Shown one piece after another: positions 9,102 to 17,371 of a stretch of DNA of 64,000 nt (positions are counted from its first letter, which is position 1; each line of letters opens with the position of its first letter). Location: positions 124,001 through 188,000 of the forward strand of contig JBPWQW010000001.1 in assembly GCA_051814705.1 (NCBI GenBank). The letters are read 5' to 3'. Under the pieces are notes generated by a model. The model saw only the letters and a list, made by a program, of their open reading frames with translations. It did no database searches and was not told the origin of the DNA. A program made the position numbers and the translations under genes. The stretch comes from Geojedonia sp051814705. GTDB taxonomy: Bacteria; Bacteroidota; Bacteroidia; Flavobacteriales; Flavobacteriaceae.

Positions 9102-10820
9102 ATGACACAAAATAGTAATTTAGATTCCCGTGTAGAAGAGTACGATGCCATCGTGGTCGGTACAGGTATTTCAGGGGGTTGGGCTGCAAAAGAACTTTGT
9201 GAAAACGGTTTGAAAACACTGGTTCTCGAACGCGGCAGAATGGTAAGACACATTGTAGATTATCCAACAGCAAATTTGGACCCGTGGGATATGCCAAATG
9301 GTGGCGCGCCTTCTAGGGAGACCAAAGAGCGAAAGTATAAACAACACCGCACTGGTTTTGTTACCGATGAAGCGCATCAACATTTTTTTGTGGACGATTT
9401 AAAACATCCTTATAATGAAGATCGCCGTTTTGATTGGATTAGAGGCTATCATGTTGGAGGGCGTTCCATCATGTGGGGAAGACATAGCTATAGATTGAGT
9501 GACATAGATTTTGAAGCCAATAAAAAAGATGGTATCGCTGTAGATTGGCCCGTAAGATATAAGGATATCGAGCCTTGGTATAGCCATGTGGAAGAGTATA
9601 TTGGAGTGTGCGGCGAGAACTTAGGATTAAAACAACTGCCTGACCAAAAGCTTTTAAAACCAATGAATTTGAATTGTGTTGAAGAGCATTTTAAAAATAA
9701 AGTCGCCGAAAACTTAAATGGTCGAATTGTTACCCATGGAAGAGTGGCACATATTACAGAAGGAACAAAACCTGGATTGGGAAGATCCACTTGCCAATAT
9801 CGAAATAGATGCATGCGAGGCTGTCCGTTTGGGGCCTATTTTAGTAGTAACTCATCAACGCTTCCGGCTGCAGAGGCAACGGGAAATATGACCTTAAGAC
9901 CTAATTCCATTGTTCATGAAGTGCTTTATGATGAACAACTTGGTAAAGCCACAGGTGTAAAAATTATAGATGCCGAAACCAAAGAAACTTTTGAAGTTAA
10001 AGCAAAAATCATTTTCTTATGCGCTTCAGCAATAGCTTCAGCCTCCATTTTATTGCAATCAAAATCAAAACGATTTCCTAATGGCTTAGGTAATGATAGT
10101 GGAGAATTGGGACATAATATTATGGATCATCACTTTAGAGTAGGTGCATCGGGTACCGCAATTGGTTTTGACGATAAATATTATAAAGGACGTCCACCTT
10201 CAGGTGTTTACATTCCAAGATTTAGAAATATTGGTGGTGACACCGATAAAAAAGAATTTATTAGAGGTTATGGCTTTGAAGGAGGTGCCGGAAGAGGTAG
10301 CACATCCGATATGGTTGCCGAACTAAAATATGGACCAAAATTAAAAGAAGCCATTTTAAAACCTGGAGAATGGCGTATGGGAATTACCGCTTTTGGAGAA
10401 ACACTCCCCAATCATAATAATAGAATGTATTTGAATTACGAAAAGAAAGACGAATGGGGATTGCCAACAATAACTTTTGATGCAGATTTTGGAGAAAACG
10501 AAATTGCTATGCGGAAAGACATGAAGGAACAGGCCGTTAGCATGTTGGAAGCTGCTGGTTTTAAAGATATTTATGCTTATGATGATATTGGAGGTATGGG
10601 ATTGGGAATCCACGAAATGGGAACTGCCCGTATGGGTCACGATCCAAAAACCTCTGTTCTAAATAAATACAACCAAATACATGCTTGTAAAAATGTATAT
10701 GTAACCGATGGAGCGTTTATGGTGTCTTCCTCCTGCCAAAATCCATCGCTCAGTTATATGGCCTTTACAGCTAGAGCTGCCAATCATGCAGCCAATGAAT
10801 TAAAAAAATCGAACACTTAA
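9102..10820 (+). CDS. GMC family FAD oxidoreductase, glucoside 3-dehydrogenase-like catalytic subunit (copy 2)
   Basis: This 572-residue close paralogue of the preceding gene is clearly a tandem duplication: long stretches are identical across the whole length. It keeps the FAD motif (VVGTGISGGWAAKEL), the C-x5-C-x3-C segment near residue 231 and GIHEMGTARMG. It differs around the active site: the C-terminal signature is SSCQNPSLSYMAF instead of AACHNPSLGYMAF, and GGRSIMWG replaces GGRSLTWG. These changes suggest a different substrate preference. It ends 11 bp before the subunit-3 gene, so copy 2 is the one physically coupled to the small subunit. No signal peptide. Confidence 0.9.
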   Translation: MTQNSNLDSRVEEYDAIVVGTGISGGWAAKELCENGLKTLVLERGRMVRHIVDYPTANLDPWDMPNGGAPSRETKERKYKQHRTGFVTDEAHQHFFVDDLKHPYNEDRRFDWIRGYHVGGRSIMWGRHSYRLSDIDFEANKKDGIAVDWPVRYKDIEPWYSHVEEYIGVCGENLGLKQLPDQKLLKPMNLNCVEEHFKNKVAENLNGRIVTHGRVAHITEGTKPGLGRSTCQYRNRCMRGCPFGAYFSSNSSTLPAAEATGNMTLRPNSIVHEVLYDEQLGKATGVKIIDAETKETFEVKAKIIFLCASAIASASILLQSKSKRFPNGLGNDSGELGHNIMDHHFRVGASGTAIGFDDKYYKGRPPSGVYIPRFRNIGGDTDKKEFIRGYGFEGGAGRGSTSDMVAELKYGPKLKEAILKPGEWRMGITAFGETLPNHNNRMYLNYEKKDEWGLPTITFDADFGENEIAMRKDMKEQAVSMLEAAGFKDIYAYDDIGGMGLGIHEMGTARMGHDPKTSVLNKYNQIHACKNVYVTDGAFMVSSSCQNPSLSYMAFTARAANHAANELKKSNT

Positions 10821-10831
10821 ATTATTAAATC

Positions 10832-11428
10832 ATGAAAAGAAGAGAAGCATTAAAAAATTTAGGTCTTGCAACGGGCTTTGTTGTCGTGTCGCCATCTATA
10901 ATTAGCCTTTTACAAAGTTGTACCAGTAATGCCAGTACTTGGACCCCCACATTTTTAAGTATCGATGAAGGCGTAGTATTAACCAATCTTGTAGACATCA
11001 TATTGCCCAAAACCGATATCCCTTCTGCAACAGAGCTGAATGTGCCACAGTTTATCGACAAATACATCCATGAAGTCATGGACGATGAAAGTCAAGCGCA
11101 AATAAAAACTGCGTTCGGCAATATTATTTCTATTCTTAAACCCAATGCAGAGGACCAAATAAATAAAGTAACGCAAGACGATTATAAGGCACTTTTAGAC
11201 AAGCACATGCTGATAAAAGGTGAAATAGACAGTGAAAGAGAGGCAAACCCAGAGTCGAAAGATATGACCAACCACGAGTTTTTAAATACTTTGAAATGGA
11301 TGAGCATAAACGCTTATTTAACAACTCAGGAAATTGGTGAAAACGTTTTGGCTTATGACCCTGTTCCTGGTGCCTACTATTGCGGAGATTTACAAGAACT
11401 GACAGGCGGTAAATCTTGGTCATTATAA
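10832..11428 (+). CDS. Gluconate 2-dehydrogenase subunit 3-like protein (small subunit for GMC dehydrogenase)
   Basis: This 198-residue protein belongs to the gluconate 2-dehydrogenase subunit 3 family. Its N-terminus, MKRREALKNLGLATG, carries a twin arginine followed by a hydrophobic run ending in LLQSC (Cys30), so it looks like a Tat-type signal with a lipobox. The body contains LTNLVDIILPKTDIPSATELNVPQF, a region typical of this family. Such small subunits escort the folded flavoprotein subunit through the Tat pathway. That fits the GMC proteins just upstream, which lack their own signals. No cytochrome c subunit is encoded next to it, so the electron acceptor is unassigned. The family call is firm; the escort role is inferred. 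Confidence 0.88.
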   Translation: MKRREALKNLGLATGFVVVSPSIISLLQSCTSNASTWTPTFLSIDEGVVLTNLVDIILPKTDIPSATELNVPQFIDKYIHEVMDDESQAQIKTAFGNIISILKPNAEDQINKVTQDDYKALLDKHMLIKGEIDSEREANPESKDMTNHEFLNTLKWMSINAYLTTQEIGENVLAYDPVPGAYYCGDLQELTGGKSWSL

Positions 11429-11539
11429 AACAACAAAGACTTCAAAGGTGCTATAGACATCAAAAGTGACCATTTTGTGAAGGATTAGCTCCCATTAAGC
11501 CTATAAAAAAGTTGAACACTTTTTAAACTATTTTTTTCC

Positions 11540-12982
11540 ATGGACAAAAATCACAATACTAGCAGGCGATCCTTTATTAGAAACACAGCCTTGACCACAA
11601 TAGGAGTTTCCATAATCCCAAGACACGTGTTGGGCAAAGGCTTCATTCCTCCAAGTGATCAATTAAATATTGCCATCATTGGCGGTGGTGGCAAAGGCCA
11701 TTCTGACGCCATAAACGCTTGGAATAAGGGCGCTTCTAACATCGCAGCCATTTGTGATGTCGATTGGTTTCAGGCATCCGATTTATTCGGAAAATTTCCA
11801 AAAGCCAAAAAATACAAGGATTTCAGAAAACTTCTTGACGAAATCAAAGATATTGATGCCGTAACCATTTCAACTCCAGATCACACCCATGCTGTGATTG
11901 CCATGGCAGCCATGAAATTGGGTAAACATGTTTACCTTCAAAAACCTTTAACTCACGACATTTATGAAGCCCGAATGATGACCCAAGCGGCCAATCAATA
12001 TGGTGTGGTCACACAAATGGGTAACCAAGGAGCTTCCAGCAAAGGTGTGAAACAGATGATATCCTGGTTTGACCAAGGCTTGATAGGAAAAGTAAAAGAG
12101 GTTCATGTTTGGACCAATCGCCCTGTATGGCCTCAAGGTATTGCCGCTCCAACCGAAAAACCAAAACTTATTGATGGTCTGGACTGGGACACTTGGGTAG
12201 GCCCATCACAAATGGTAGATTATAATCCATTATACCATCCATTCAAATGGAGAGGCTGGTGGAATTTTGGAACAGGAGCTTTAGGCGATATGGCCTGTCA
12301 TTTAATAGACCCTCCTTTTAGGGTTTTAGGTCTTGGCTACCCTACTGAAGTGGAGAGCAGTGTTGGATCGGTCTTTAAAAAAGACTGGACTCCTGAATAT
12401 TTTCCTGATTCTTGCCCAGTATCCTCCAGAACACAATTGAAGTTTCCTGCATCTGCAAAAAACAATACTGAAATTACCATGACTTGGACCGATGGCGGTT
12501 TGCGGCCCTTCCATCCCGATTTAATTCCTGCCGATCATCCTTTAGGCGACGACGATAGCTCAAATGGCGTGATTATGATTGGTGAAAAGGGTATCATGAC
12601 CTGTGGCACCTATGCCCGCAACCCAAAAATATATCTTAACAATGGCGATATTTTATTGGAAGAAAAAGGAGATGATGTTGACAATGCACTTCCAGAAAAC
12701 GGCCATCAAGCCTTTTGGGTTGAAGCCTGTAAAGAAGGTTTTGGAAAAGAAAAGCATAAAGCCTTGACCTCTTCTTTCGATTATGCGGGCCCGCTAACCG
12801 AAGCGATTTTAATGGGTAATTTAGCCATTAGAAGCTATAATTTAAGAGAGAAACAGGGTAATGGATTTGAATATCCAGGTCGTAAAAAATTGCTTTGGGA
12901 CGGTAACACTATGAAAGTTACCAATTTTGACCCTGCCAACCAATTTGTAAAACGCGAATATAGAGAAGGCTGGAGTTTATAA
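11540..12982 (+). CDS. Tat-exported Gfo/Idh/MocA family oxidoreductase
   Basis: This 480-residue protein has an N-terminal twin-arginine signal (SRRSFIRN, residues 8-15) with a hydrophobic stretch, then a Rossmann fold starting LNIAIIGGGGKGHSD. The family motif appears as LQKPLTHD (QKP instead of the commoner EKP). This and the Tat signal are typical of the exported branch of the family, in which NAD(P) is bound before export and stays with the enzyme. GALGDMACHLIDP carries the usual His of the active-site region. It lies 111 bp after the subunit-3 gene and ends at a strong terminator. Role in periplasmic sugar redox chemistry is inferred from the neighbours. Confidence 0.9.
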   Translation: MDKNHNTSRRSFIRNTALTTIGVSIIPRHVLGKGFIPPSDQLNIAIIGGGGKGHSDAINAWNKGASNIAAICDVDWFQASDLFGKFPKAKKYKDFRKLLDEIKDIDAVTISTPDHTHAVIAMAAMKLGKHVYLQKPLTHDIYEARMMTQAANQYGVVTQMGNQGASSKGVKQMISWFDQGLIGKVKEVHVWTNRPVWPQGIAAPTEKPKLIDGLDWDTWVGPSQMVDYNPLYHPFKWRGWWNFGTGALGDMACHLIDPPFRVLGLGYPTEVESSVGSVFKKDWTPEYFPDSCPVSSRTQLKFPASAKNNTEITMTWTDGGLRPFHPDLIPADHPLGDDDSSNGVIMIGEKGIMTCGTYARNPKIYLNNGDILLEEKGDDVDNALPENGHQAFWVEACKEGFGKEKHKALTSSFDYAGPLTEAILMGNLAIRSYNLREKQGNGFEYPGRKKLLWDGNTMKVTNFDPANQFVKREYREGWSL

Positions 12983-12984
12983 AT

Positions 12985-13016
12985 AAAAAAGGCTGTTTAA
13001 AAAACAGCCTTTTTTA
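12985..13016. terminator. Bidirectional rho-independent terminator
   Basis: GGCTGTTT (12991-12998) and AAACAGCC (13002-13009) form an 8-bp stem with a 3-nt loop. It is flanked by an A run on the left and a T run on the right. It lies between the convergent Gfo/Idh/MocA gene (plus) and azurin gene (minus) and can serve both. Confidence 0.9.
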
Positions 13017-13035
13017 TTATTGTATTTTGTGAATC

Positions 13036-13548
13036 TTACTCCACAATAAACTTCCCATGCATCATGGCAAAGTGTGCTGGGAAACTGCAGATAAAATCAT
13101 AAGTTCCTACTGCCGGTGCTTCAAACTCGATACTTGTGGTTTCGCCCGCTCCTATCAATTTGGTATGCACTAAAACATCTTCAGTTCCAGAAGGTATATA
13201 ATCATTAGCTTTTTCGGTAGATGCCAGTGAAGCAAATTCAGCAACGTCCACACCAGGATTTAATATCACTAAGTTATGGCCCATAACATTTATGTCTAAA
13301 GTACCAATATGTCTCAAGGTTATTTTTACTTTTTGCCCAGCTTTTACCTTGATTTCACTTAAATTGTATTGCATTAAATCATTGGCCGTAATTACAAAAT
13401 TGGCCACATTATCATCGGCCTTAGTGGTTTCAGCAGCTTTAAGCTTAATTTGATTTGTAGGAGTTTCTTCTTTTTTCTTTTCTCCTCCACAGTTGAGCAA
13501 TAAGGCAAATGCCATAAATGACCCTATTACGTAGCTAAATGTTTTCAT
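13036..13548 (-). CDS. Azurin-type blue copper lipoprotein
   Basis: This 170-residue protein has a lipoprotein signal ending in LLNC (Cys20), a charged linker to about residue 45 and a cupredoxin domain. The type-1 copper ligands are recognisable: His in MGHNLVIL, then Cys, His and Met in CSFPAHFAMMHG, the azurin pattern (C-x-F-P-x-H-x-x-M-M-x-G). It should shuttle single electrons in the periplasm, anchored to a membrane. The gene converges on the sugar dehydrogenase block across a shared terminator. Azurin could accept electrons from that system, but nothing in the sequence proves a link. The family assignment is very secure. Confidence 0.93.
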   Translation of the reverse strand: MKTFSYVIGSFMAFALLLNCGGEKKKEETPTNQIKLKAAETTKADDNVANFVITANDLMQYNLSEIKVKAGQKVKITLRHIGTLDINVMGHNLVILNPGVDVAEFASLASTEKANDYIPSGTEDVLVHTKLIGAGETTSIEFEAPAVGTYDFICSFPAHFAMMHGKFIVE

Positions 13549-13688
13549 CTTTTTATATTTATTGTTTATAATGATAAGATGCCATACACTATTAACATAT
13601 TCTCTAAGTTTGAAAATTTGTTAAAGCGCCGTTCATCTTAAGTTTTTAAGTGCTACAAATTTAATATAAAATTAGTGATTTTATAAGA

Positions 13689-15266
13689 TTAAAGGATATA
13701 ATCGGTACTTACAAAATTCGAGGCTTTCGCATCCAGCAGGTTTTTTAGTATGGCATTGTTGTAATCATTGTCTTTTGAGGCTACAAAAGTCCGTATGGAA
13801 AACGATCGTAAGGCGTCATAAACACTTAAAGTCGCAACGGCAGAATCTTTTCTGCCTGTAAAAGGATACACATCGGGACCACGTTGGCAAGAGCTGTTTA
13901 AATTTACACGACAAACCAAGTTGGCCAATATGTCAATTAGTGGGGCCAAAGTTTTTATATCCCGACCAAATAAACTTACCTGTTGCCCGTAATTGGAATC
14001 TGCCATATCGTTTAAAGGTTCATCGATATGATCAAAAGGCACAATGGGCACTACAGGACCAAATTGTTCTTCCCGAAACACTCTCATGTCTTTATTGACT
14101 GGATAAAGTACAGCCGGGAAAATAAAATTCTCAGAGGTTTCCCCTCCTTTTTTATTTATGATTTTAGCACCTTTTTCAAGAGCATCATTGATTAATTCCT
14201 GTATATATTGTGGTTTTTCGGGTTCTGGCAGGGGTGTTAATTTGGCTCCAGTTTCCCATGGATTAGCAAATTTAAGGGCATCCACTTTTGCCGAAAAACG
14301 GGTGTTGAATTCATCAACAATATCCTTATGCACATACAGTATTTTTAAGGCCGTGCAACGCTGACCATTAAAAGATAGGGTGCCTGAAATACATTCTTCA
14401 ATCGCTAAATCCAAATCGGCATCTTTAAGAACAATAGCTGGGTTTTTTGCTTCCAAACCCAATACCAAACGCAATCTGTTGCTTTTTGGATGCTCAATTT
14501 GCAAGGAATTAGCAGATTCGCTGTTACCTATTAAAGCTAACACATCTATTCTACCCGATTGCATAATAGGTGTCGCAACCGTCCGACCTCGTCCATAAAT
14601 AATATTGACCGCCCCTTTTGGGAAACTGCTTTGAAAAGCTTCCAATAATGGAGTCAATAAAAGCACTCCATGTTTTGCAGGTTTAAAAATAACGGCATTT
14701 CCCATGATTAAGGCCGGAATCAATAATGAAAAGGTTTCATTGAGCGGATAATTATAAGGCCCTAAACACAGTACAATCCCTAAAGGACCTCGCTTGATAT
14801 GAGCATAAACCCCATCACTTTTTTCAAATTTAGCCGAACGCCGATCTAATTGTTTGTAGGCTTCAATGGTGTCGTAAATATAGTCGACGGTCCTATCAAA
14901 TTCCTTTTCAGAATCGGGTAAGTTTTTACCAATTTCCCACATCAATAATTTGACGACCTCTTCCCGTTTGGTTTTCATTTGCTTTACAAATTTCTCCATA
15001 CAAGCAATACGGTCGATTACTTTCATAGTTGGCCATAAACCCTGTCCTTTGTTATAGGCCAAACAAGCAGATTCCAACGCTTCTAAGGCTTCTTTTTCAC
15101 TTAAGGTAGGAATGCTTCCCAAAAGGGTTGGTTTATATGCTTTGGTAGAAGAAATCGTAGAATAGACTTTTGAAGTCTGGCCTTTCCAAGGTTTTAACTC
15201 TCCTGAAACCAAATAGGTGTTTTGATGTGTTAATGTTTTTATTTGATACTGTTCTGGAATCTCCAT
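13689..15266 (-). CDS. gapN: NADP-dependent glyceraldehyde-3-phosphate dehydrogenase (GapN-type aldehyde dehydrogenase)
   Basis: This 525-residue aldehyde dehydrogenase superfamily enzyme has the catalytic cysteine in FNGQRCTALK (Cys304) and the general-base glutamate in LGLEAKNP. The cofactor-binding segment PLGIVLCLGPYNYPLNETFSLLIPAL and the late EEQFGPVVPIVPF motif match the non-phosphorylating GAPDH (GapN) branch in Bacteroidota. It is somewhat longer than typical GapN (about 475 residues), mostly at the N-terminus. It would oxidise glyceraldehyde-3-phosphate directly to 3-phosphoglycerate, yielding NADPH in the cytoplasm. It follows ilvC in the same direction after 64 bp and may share its transcript, supplying NADPH for KARI. 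GapN rather than another ALDH is likely, not certain. Confidence 0.8.
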   Translation of the reverse strand: MEIPEQYQIKTLTHQNTYLVSGELKPWKGQTSKVYSTISSTKAYKPTLLGSIPTLSEKEALEALESACLAYNKGQGLWPTMKVIDRIACMEKFVKQMKTKREEVVKLLMWEIGKNLPDSEKEFDRTVDYIYDTIEAYKQLDRRSAKFEKSDGVYAHIKRGPLGIVLCLGPYNYPLNETFSLLIPALIMGNAVIFKPAKHGVLLLTPLLEAFQSSFPKGAVNIIYGRGRTVATPIMQSGRIDVLALIGNSESANSLQIEHPKSNRLRLVLGLEAKNPAIVLKDADLDLAIEECISGTLSFNGQRCTALKILYVHKDIVDEFNTRFSAKVDALKFANPWETGAKLTPLPEPEKPQYIQELINDALEKGAKIINKKGGETSENFIFPAVLYPVNKDMRVFREEQFGPVVPIVPFDHIDEPLNDMADSNYGQQVSLFGRDIKTLAPLIDILANLVCRVNLNSSCQRGPDVYPFTGRKDSAVATLSVYDALRSFSIRTFVASKDNDYNNAILKNLLDAKASNFVSTDYIL

Positions 15267-15330
15267 ATTGAATTTTTTTTAAATGCACACTTGAAACCAA
15301 TTGGGTTTAGCGCTTAGGTAATTAATTGTA

Positions 15331-16833
15331 TTAAGCCAAAACCGAATTGTCGACCAAGGTTTCTGTTTTTATGGTTTTCATAGCGGTCATGGCGGCCCTT
15401 AGACGTTTGCCCACAGCTTCAATAGGATGACTACTAATCGCATCATTCACAGCAATAAGCTCCAAATTATCGACCCCGTTTGATTTTGAAAATGATTTAC
15501 CAATAAGTTTGGTGTCTACCGTTTTCATAAAATCTTTTAGTAAGGGTTTGCAAGCATGGTCGAATAAATAACAGCCATATTCAGCAGTATCTGAAATGAC
15601 GCGATTCATTTCAAATAATTTTTTTCTAGCAATAGTATTGGCAATTAATGGGAGTTCATGAAGTGACTCGTAATACGCTGAATCTTCAATAATTCCCGCA
15701 CTTACCATAGTTTCAAATGCCAATTCAACACCCGACTTTGCAAAAGCGACTAACAATAGTCCATGATCAAAATATTCTTGTTCGGAAATAGGATCAGAAG
15801 TCAATGGTGTTTTTTCAAAAGCTGTTTCACCAGTTGCCGCTCTCCATTTTAATAGGTTGACATCGTCATTTGCCCAATCTTCCATCATGGTTTTAGAGAA
15901 ATGCCCTGAAATAATATCATCCATGTGCTTTTCAAATAAAGGACGCATAATGTCTTTTAATTCTTCAGACAAATTATAAGCCTTGATTTTTGCTGGATTG
16001 GACAAGCGGTCCATCATATTGGTTATACCACCATGCTTTAAAGCTTCGGTAATGGTTTCCCAACCATACTGGATCAATTTTGCTGCATAATTTTTATCAA
16101 TGCCTTCTTCTACCATTTTATTAAAGGATAAAATAGCGCCTGTTTGTAATAAACCACATAAAATGGTTTGCTCACCCATCAAGTCACTTTTTACTTCAGC
16201 AATAAAAGACGATTGTAAAACTCCAGCCTTATGCCCGCCTGTGGCAACGGCATATGCTTTGGCCTGTGCCCAGCCTTTGTTTTCTGGGTCGTTCTCTGGG
16301 TGCACAGCAATGAGTGTTGGTACACCAAACCCTCTTTTATATTCCTCACGAACTTCGGTTCCTGGACATTTTGGAGCCACCATAATTACGGTAATATCCT
16401 TACGGATTTGGGTTCCTTCTTCAACAATATTAAATCCGTGTGAATAGCTTAAGGTCGCCCCTTTTTTCATCAGAGGCATGACCGCTTTTATAACATTGGT
16501 ATGCTGTTTGTCTGGCGTTAAATTTAAAACCAAATCGGCAGTTGGAATTAGGTCTTCATAGGTACCTACTTTAAAGTTGTTACCCGTTGCATTTTTATAT
16601 GATGCGCGTTGTTCTTTGATTGCTGCTTCGCGTAAAGCATAGGAAATATCCAAGCCCGAATCCCTCATGTTTAAGCCTTGGTTTAACCCTTGTGCTCCAC
16701 AGCCTATTATTACTATTTTCAATCCTAATAATTCATTAACGCCATCTTCAAATTCTGAAGCTTCCATGAATCTGCATTTTCCTAATTGCTCTAATTGTTG
16801 CCTTAATGATAGTGTGTTAAAATAATTTGCCAT
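15331..16833 (-). CDS. ilvC: Ketol-acid reductoisomerase (class II)
   Basis: This 500-residue enzyme is in the long, class II size range. Class I enzymes have about 330 residues. The NADPH-binding Rossmann motif is IVIIGCGAQGLNQGLNMRDSG, and metal/substrate regions include VMVAPKCPGTEVREEYKRGFG and SDLMGEQTILCG. It converts acetolactate or acetohydroxybutyrate to the dihydroxy acid, using NADPH and Mg2+, in valine and isoleucine synthesis. It is the last ilv gene of the run and lies 11 bp after ilvN, so it is co-transcribed with ilvDBN. Confidence 0.97.
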   Translation of the reverse strand: MANYFNTLSLRQQLEQLGKCRFMEASEFEDGVNELLGLKIVIIGCGAQGLNQGLNMRDSGLDISYALREAAIKEQRASYKNATGNNFKVGTYEDLIPTADLVLNLTPDKQHTNVIKAVMPLMKKGATLSYSHGFNIVEEGTQIRKDITVIMVAPKCPGTEVREEYKRGFGVPTLIAVHPENDPENKGWAQAKAYAVATGGHKAGVLQSSFIAEVKSDLMGEQTILCGLLQTGAILSFNKMVEEGIDKNYAAKLIQYGWETITEALKHGGITNMMDRLSNPAKIKAYNLSEELKDIMRPLFEKHMDDIISGHFSKTMMEDWANDDVNLLKWRAATGETAFEKTPLTSDPISEQEYFDHGLLLVAFAKSGVELAFETMVSAGIIEDSAYYESLHELPLIANTIARKKLFEMNRVISDTAEYGCYLFDHACKPLLKDFMKTVDTKLIGKSFSKSNGVDNLELIAVNDAISSHPIEAVGKRLRAAMTAMKTIKTETLVDNSVLA

Positions 16834-16844
16834 GATGTTATTTT

Positions 16845-17369
16845 TTAGTTGTTAAATGCTTTAAGCATTTTAGATATTTTCATTTCTTCCTTAGTTACCG
16901 CAATACGCCCCGAACGGGTGAATTGCATAATACCAAAGACACTTAATTCTCTATACAATAATTCAATTTCGTCTCGTCTACCAGATTTTTCAATCACAAA
17001 AAATTCCTTATTTACCGTTACAATTCTAGCATGACTTTCCTTGATGATATTTTGAATCTGACGCTCTTCAAACAGCAAATCGGATTTGATTTTAAACAAG
17101 CAGGATTCTTGATAAATGGTGTCTTCATCCCGATGATAAAAGGTTTTGATCACCTCGATTTGTTTATCGATTTGACCGATGATTTTCTTGATCTGATCTT
17201 CGGTTACATCTACAACAATGGTAAAACGCGACACACCTTCAATTTCGGAAGCCGATGTATTCAAACTTTCTATATTGATGTGTCGACGTTGAAAAATTGC
17301 CGAAATACGATTGAGTAATCCGATATTGTTTTCAGTGTAAATAGACACCGTAAATAACTGCTTTTCCAT
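16845..17369 (-). CDS. ilvN: Acetolactate synthase small (regulatory) subunit
   Basis: This 174-residue protein opens with FTVSIYTENNIGLLNRISAIFQRRHINIESL, the ACT-domain start of acetolactate synthase small subunits. A second small-subunit domain follows (from about residue 80, KSDLLFEERQIQNIIKESHARIV). It binds valine and related amino acids to adjust the large-subunit activity. The ATG lies 2 bp after the stop of ilvB, suggesting translational coupling and a 1:1 complex. Length is close to the family norm of about 160-175. Confidence 0.96.
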   Translation of the reverse strand: MEKQLFTVSIYTENNIGLLNRISAIFQRRHINIESLNTSASEIEGVSRFTIVVDVTEDQIKKIIGQIDKQIEVIKTFYHRDEDTIYQESCLFKIKSDLLFEERQIQNIIKESHARIVTVNKEFFVIEKSGRRDEIELLYRELSVFGIMQFTRSGRIAVTKEEMKISKMLKAFNN

Positions 17370-17371
17370 AA

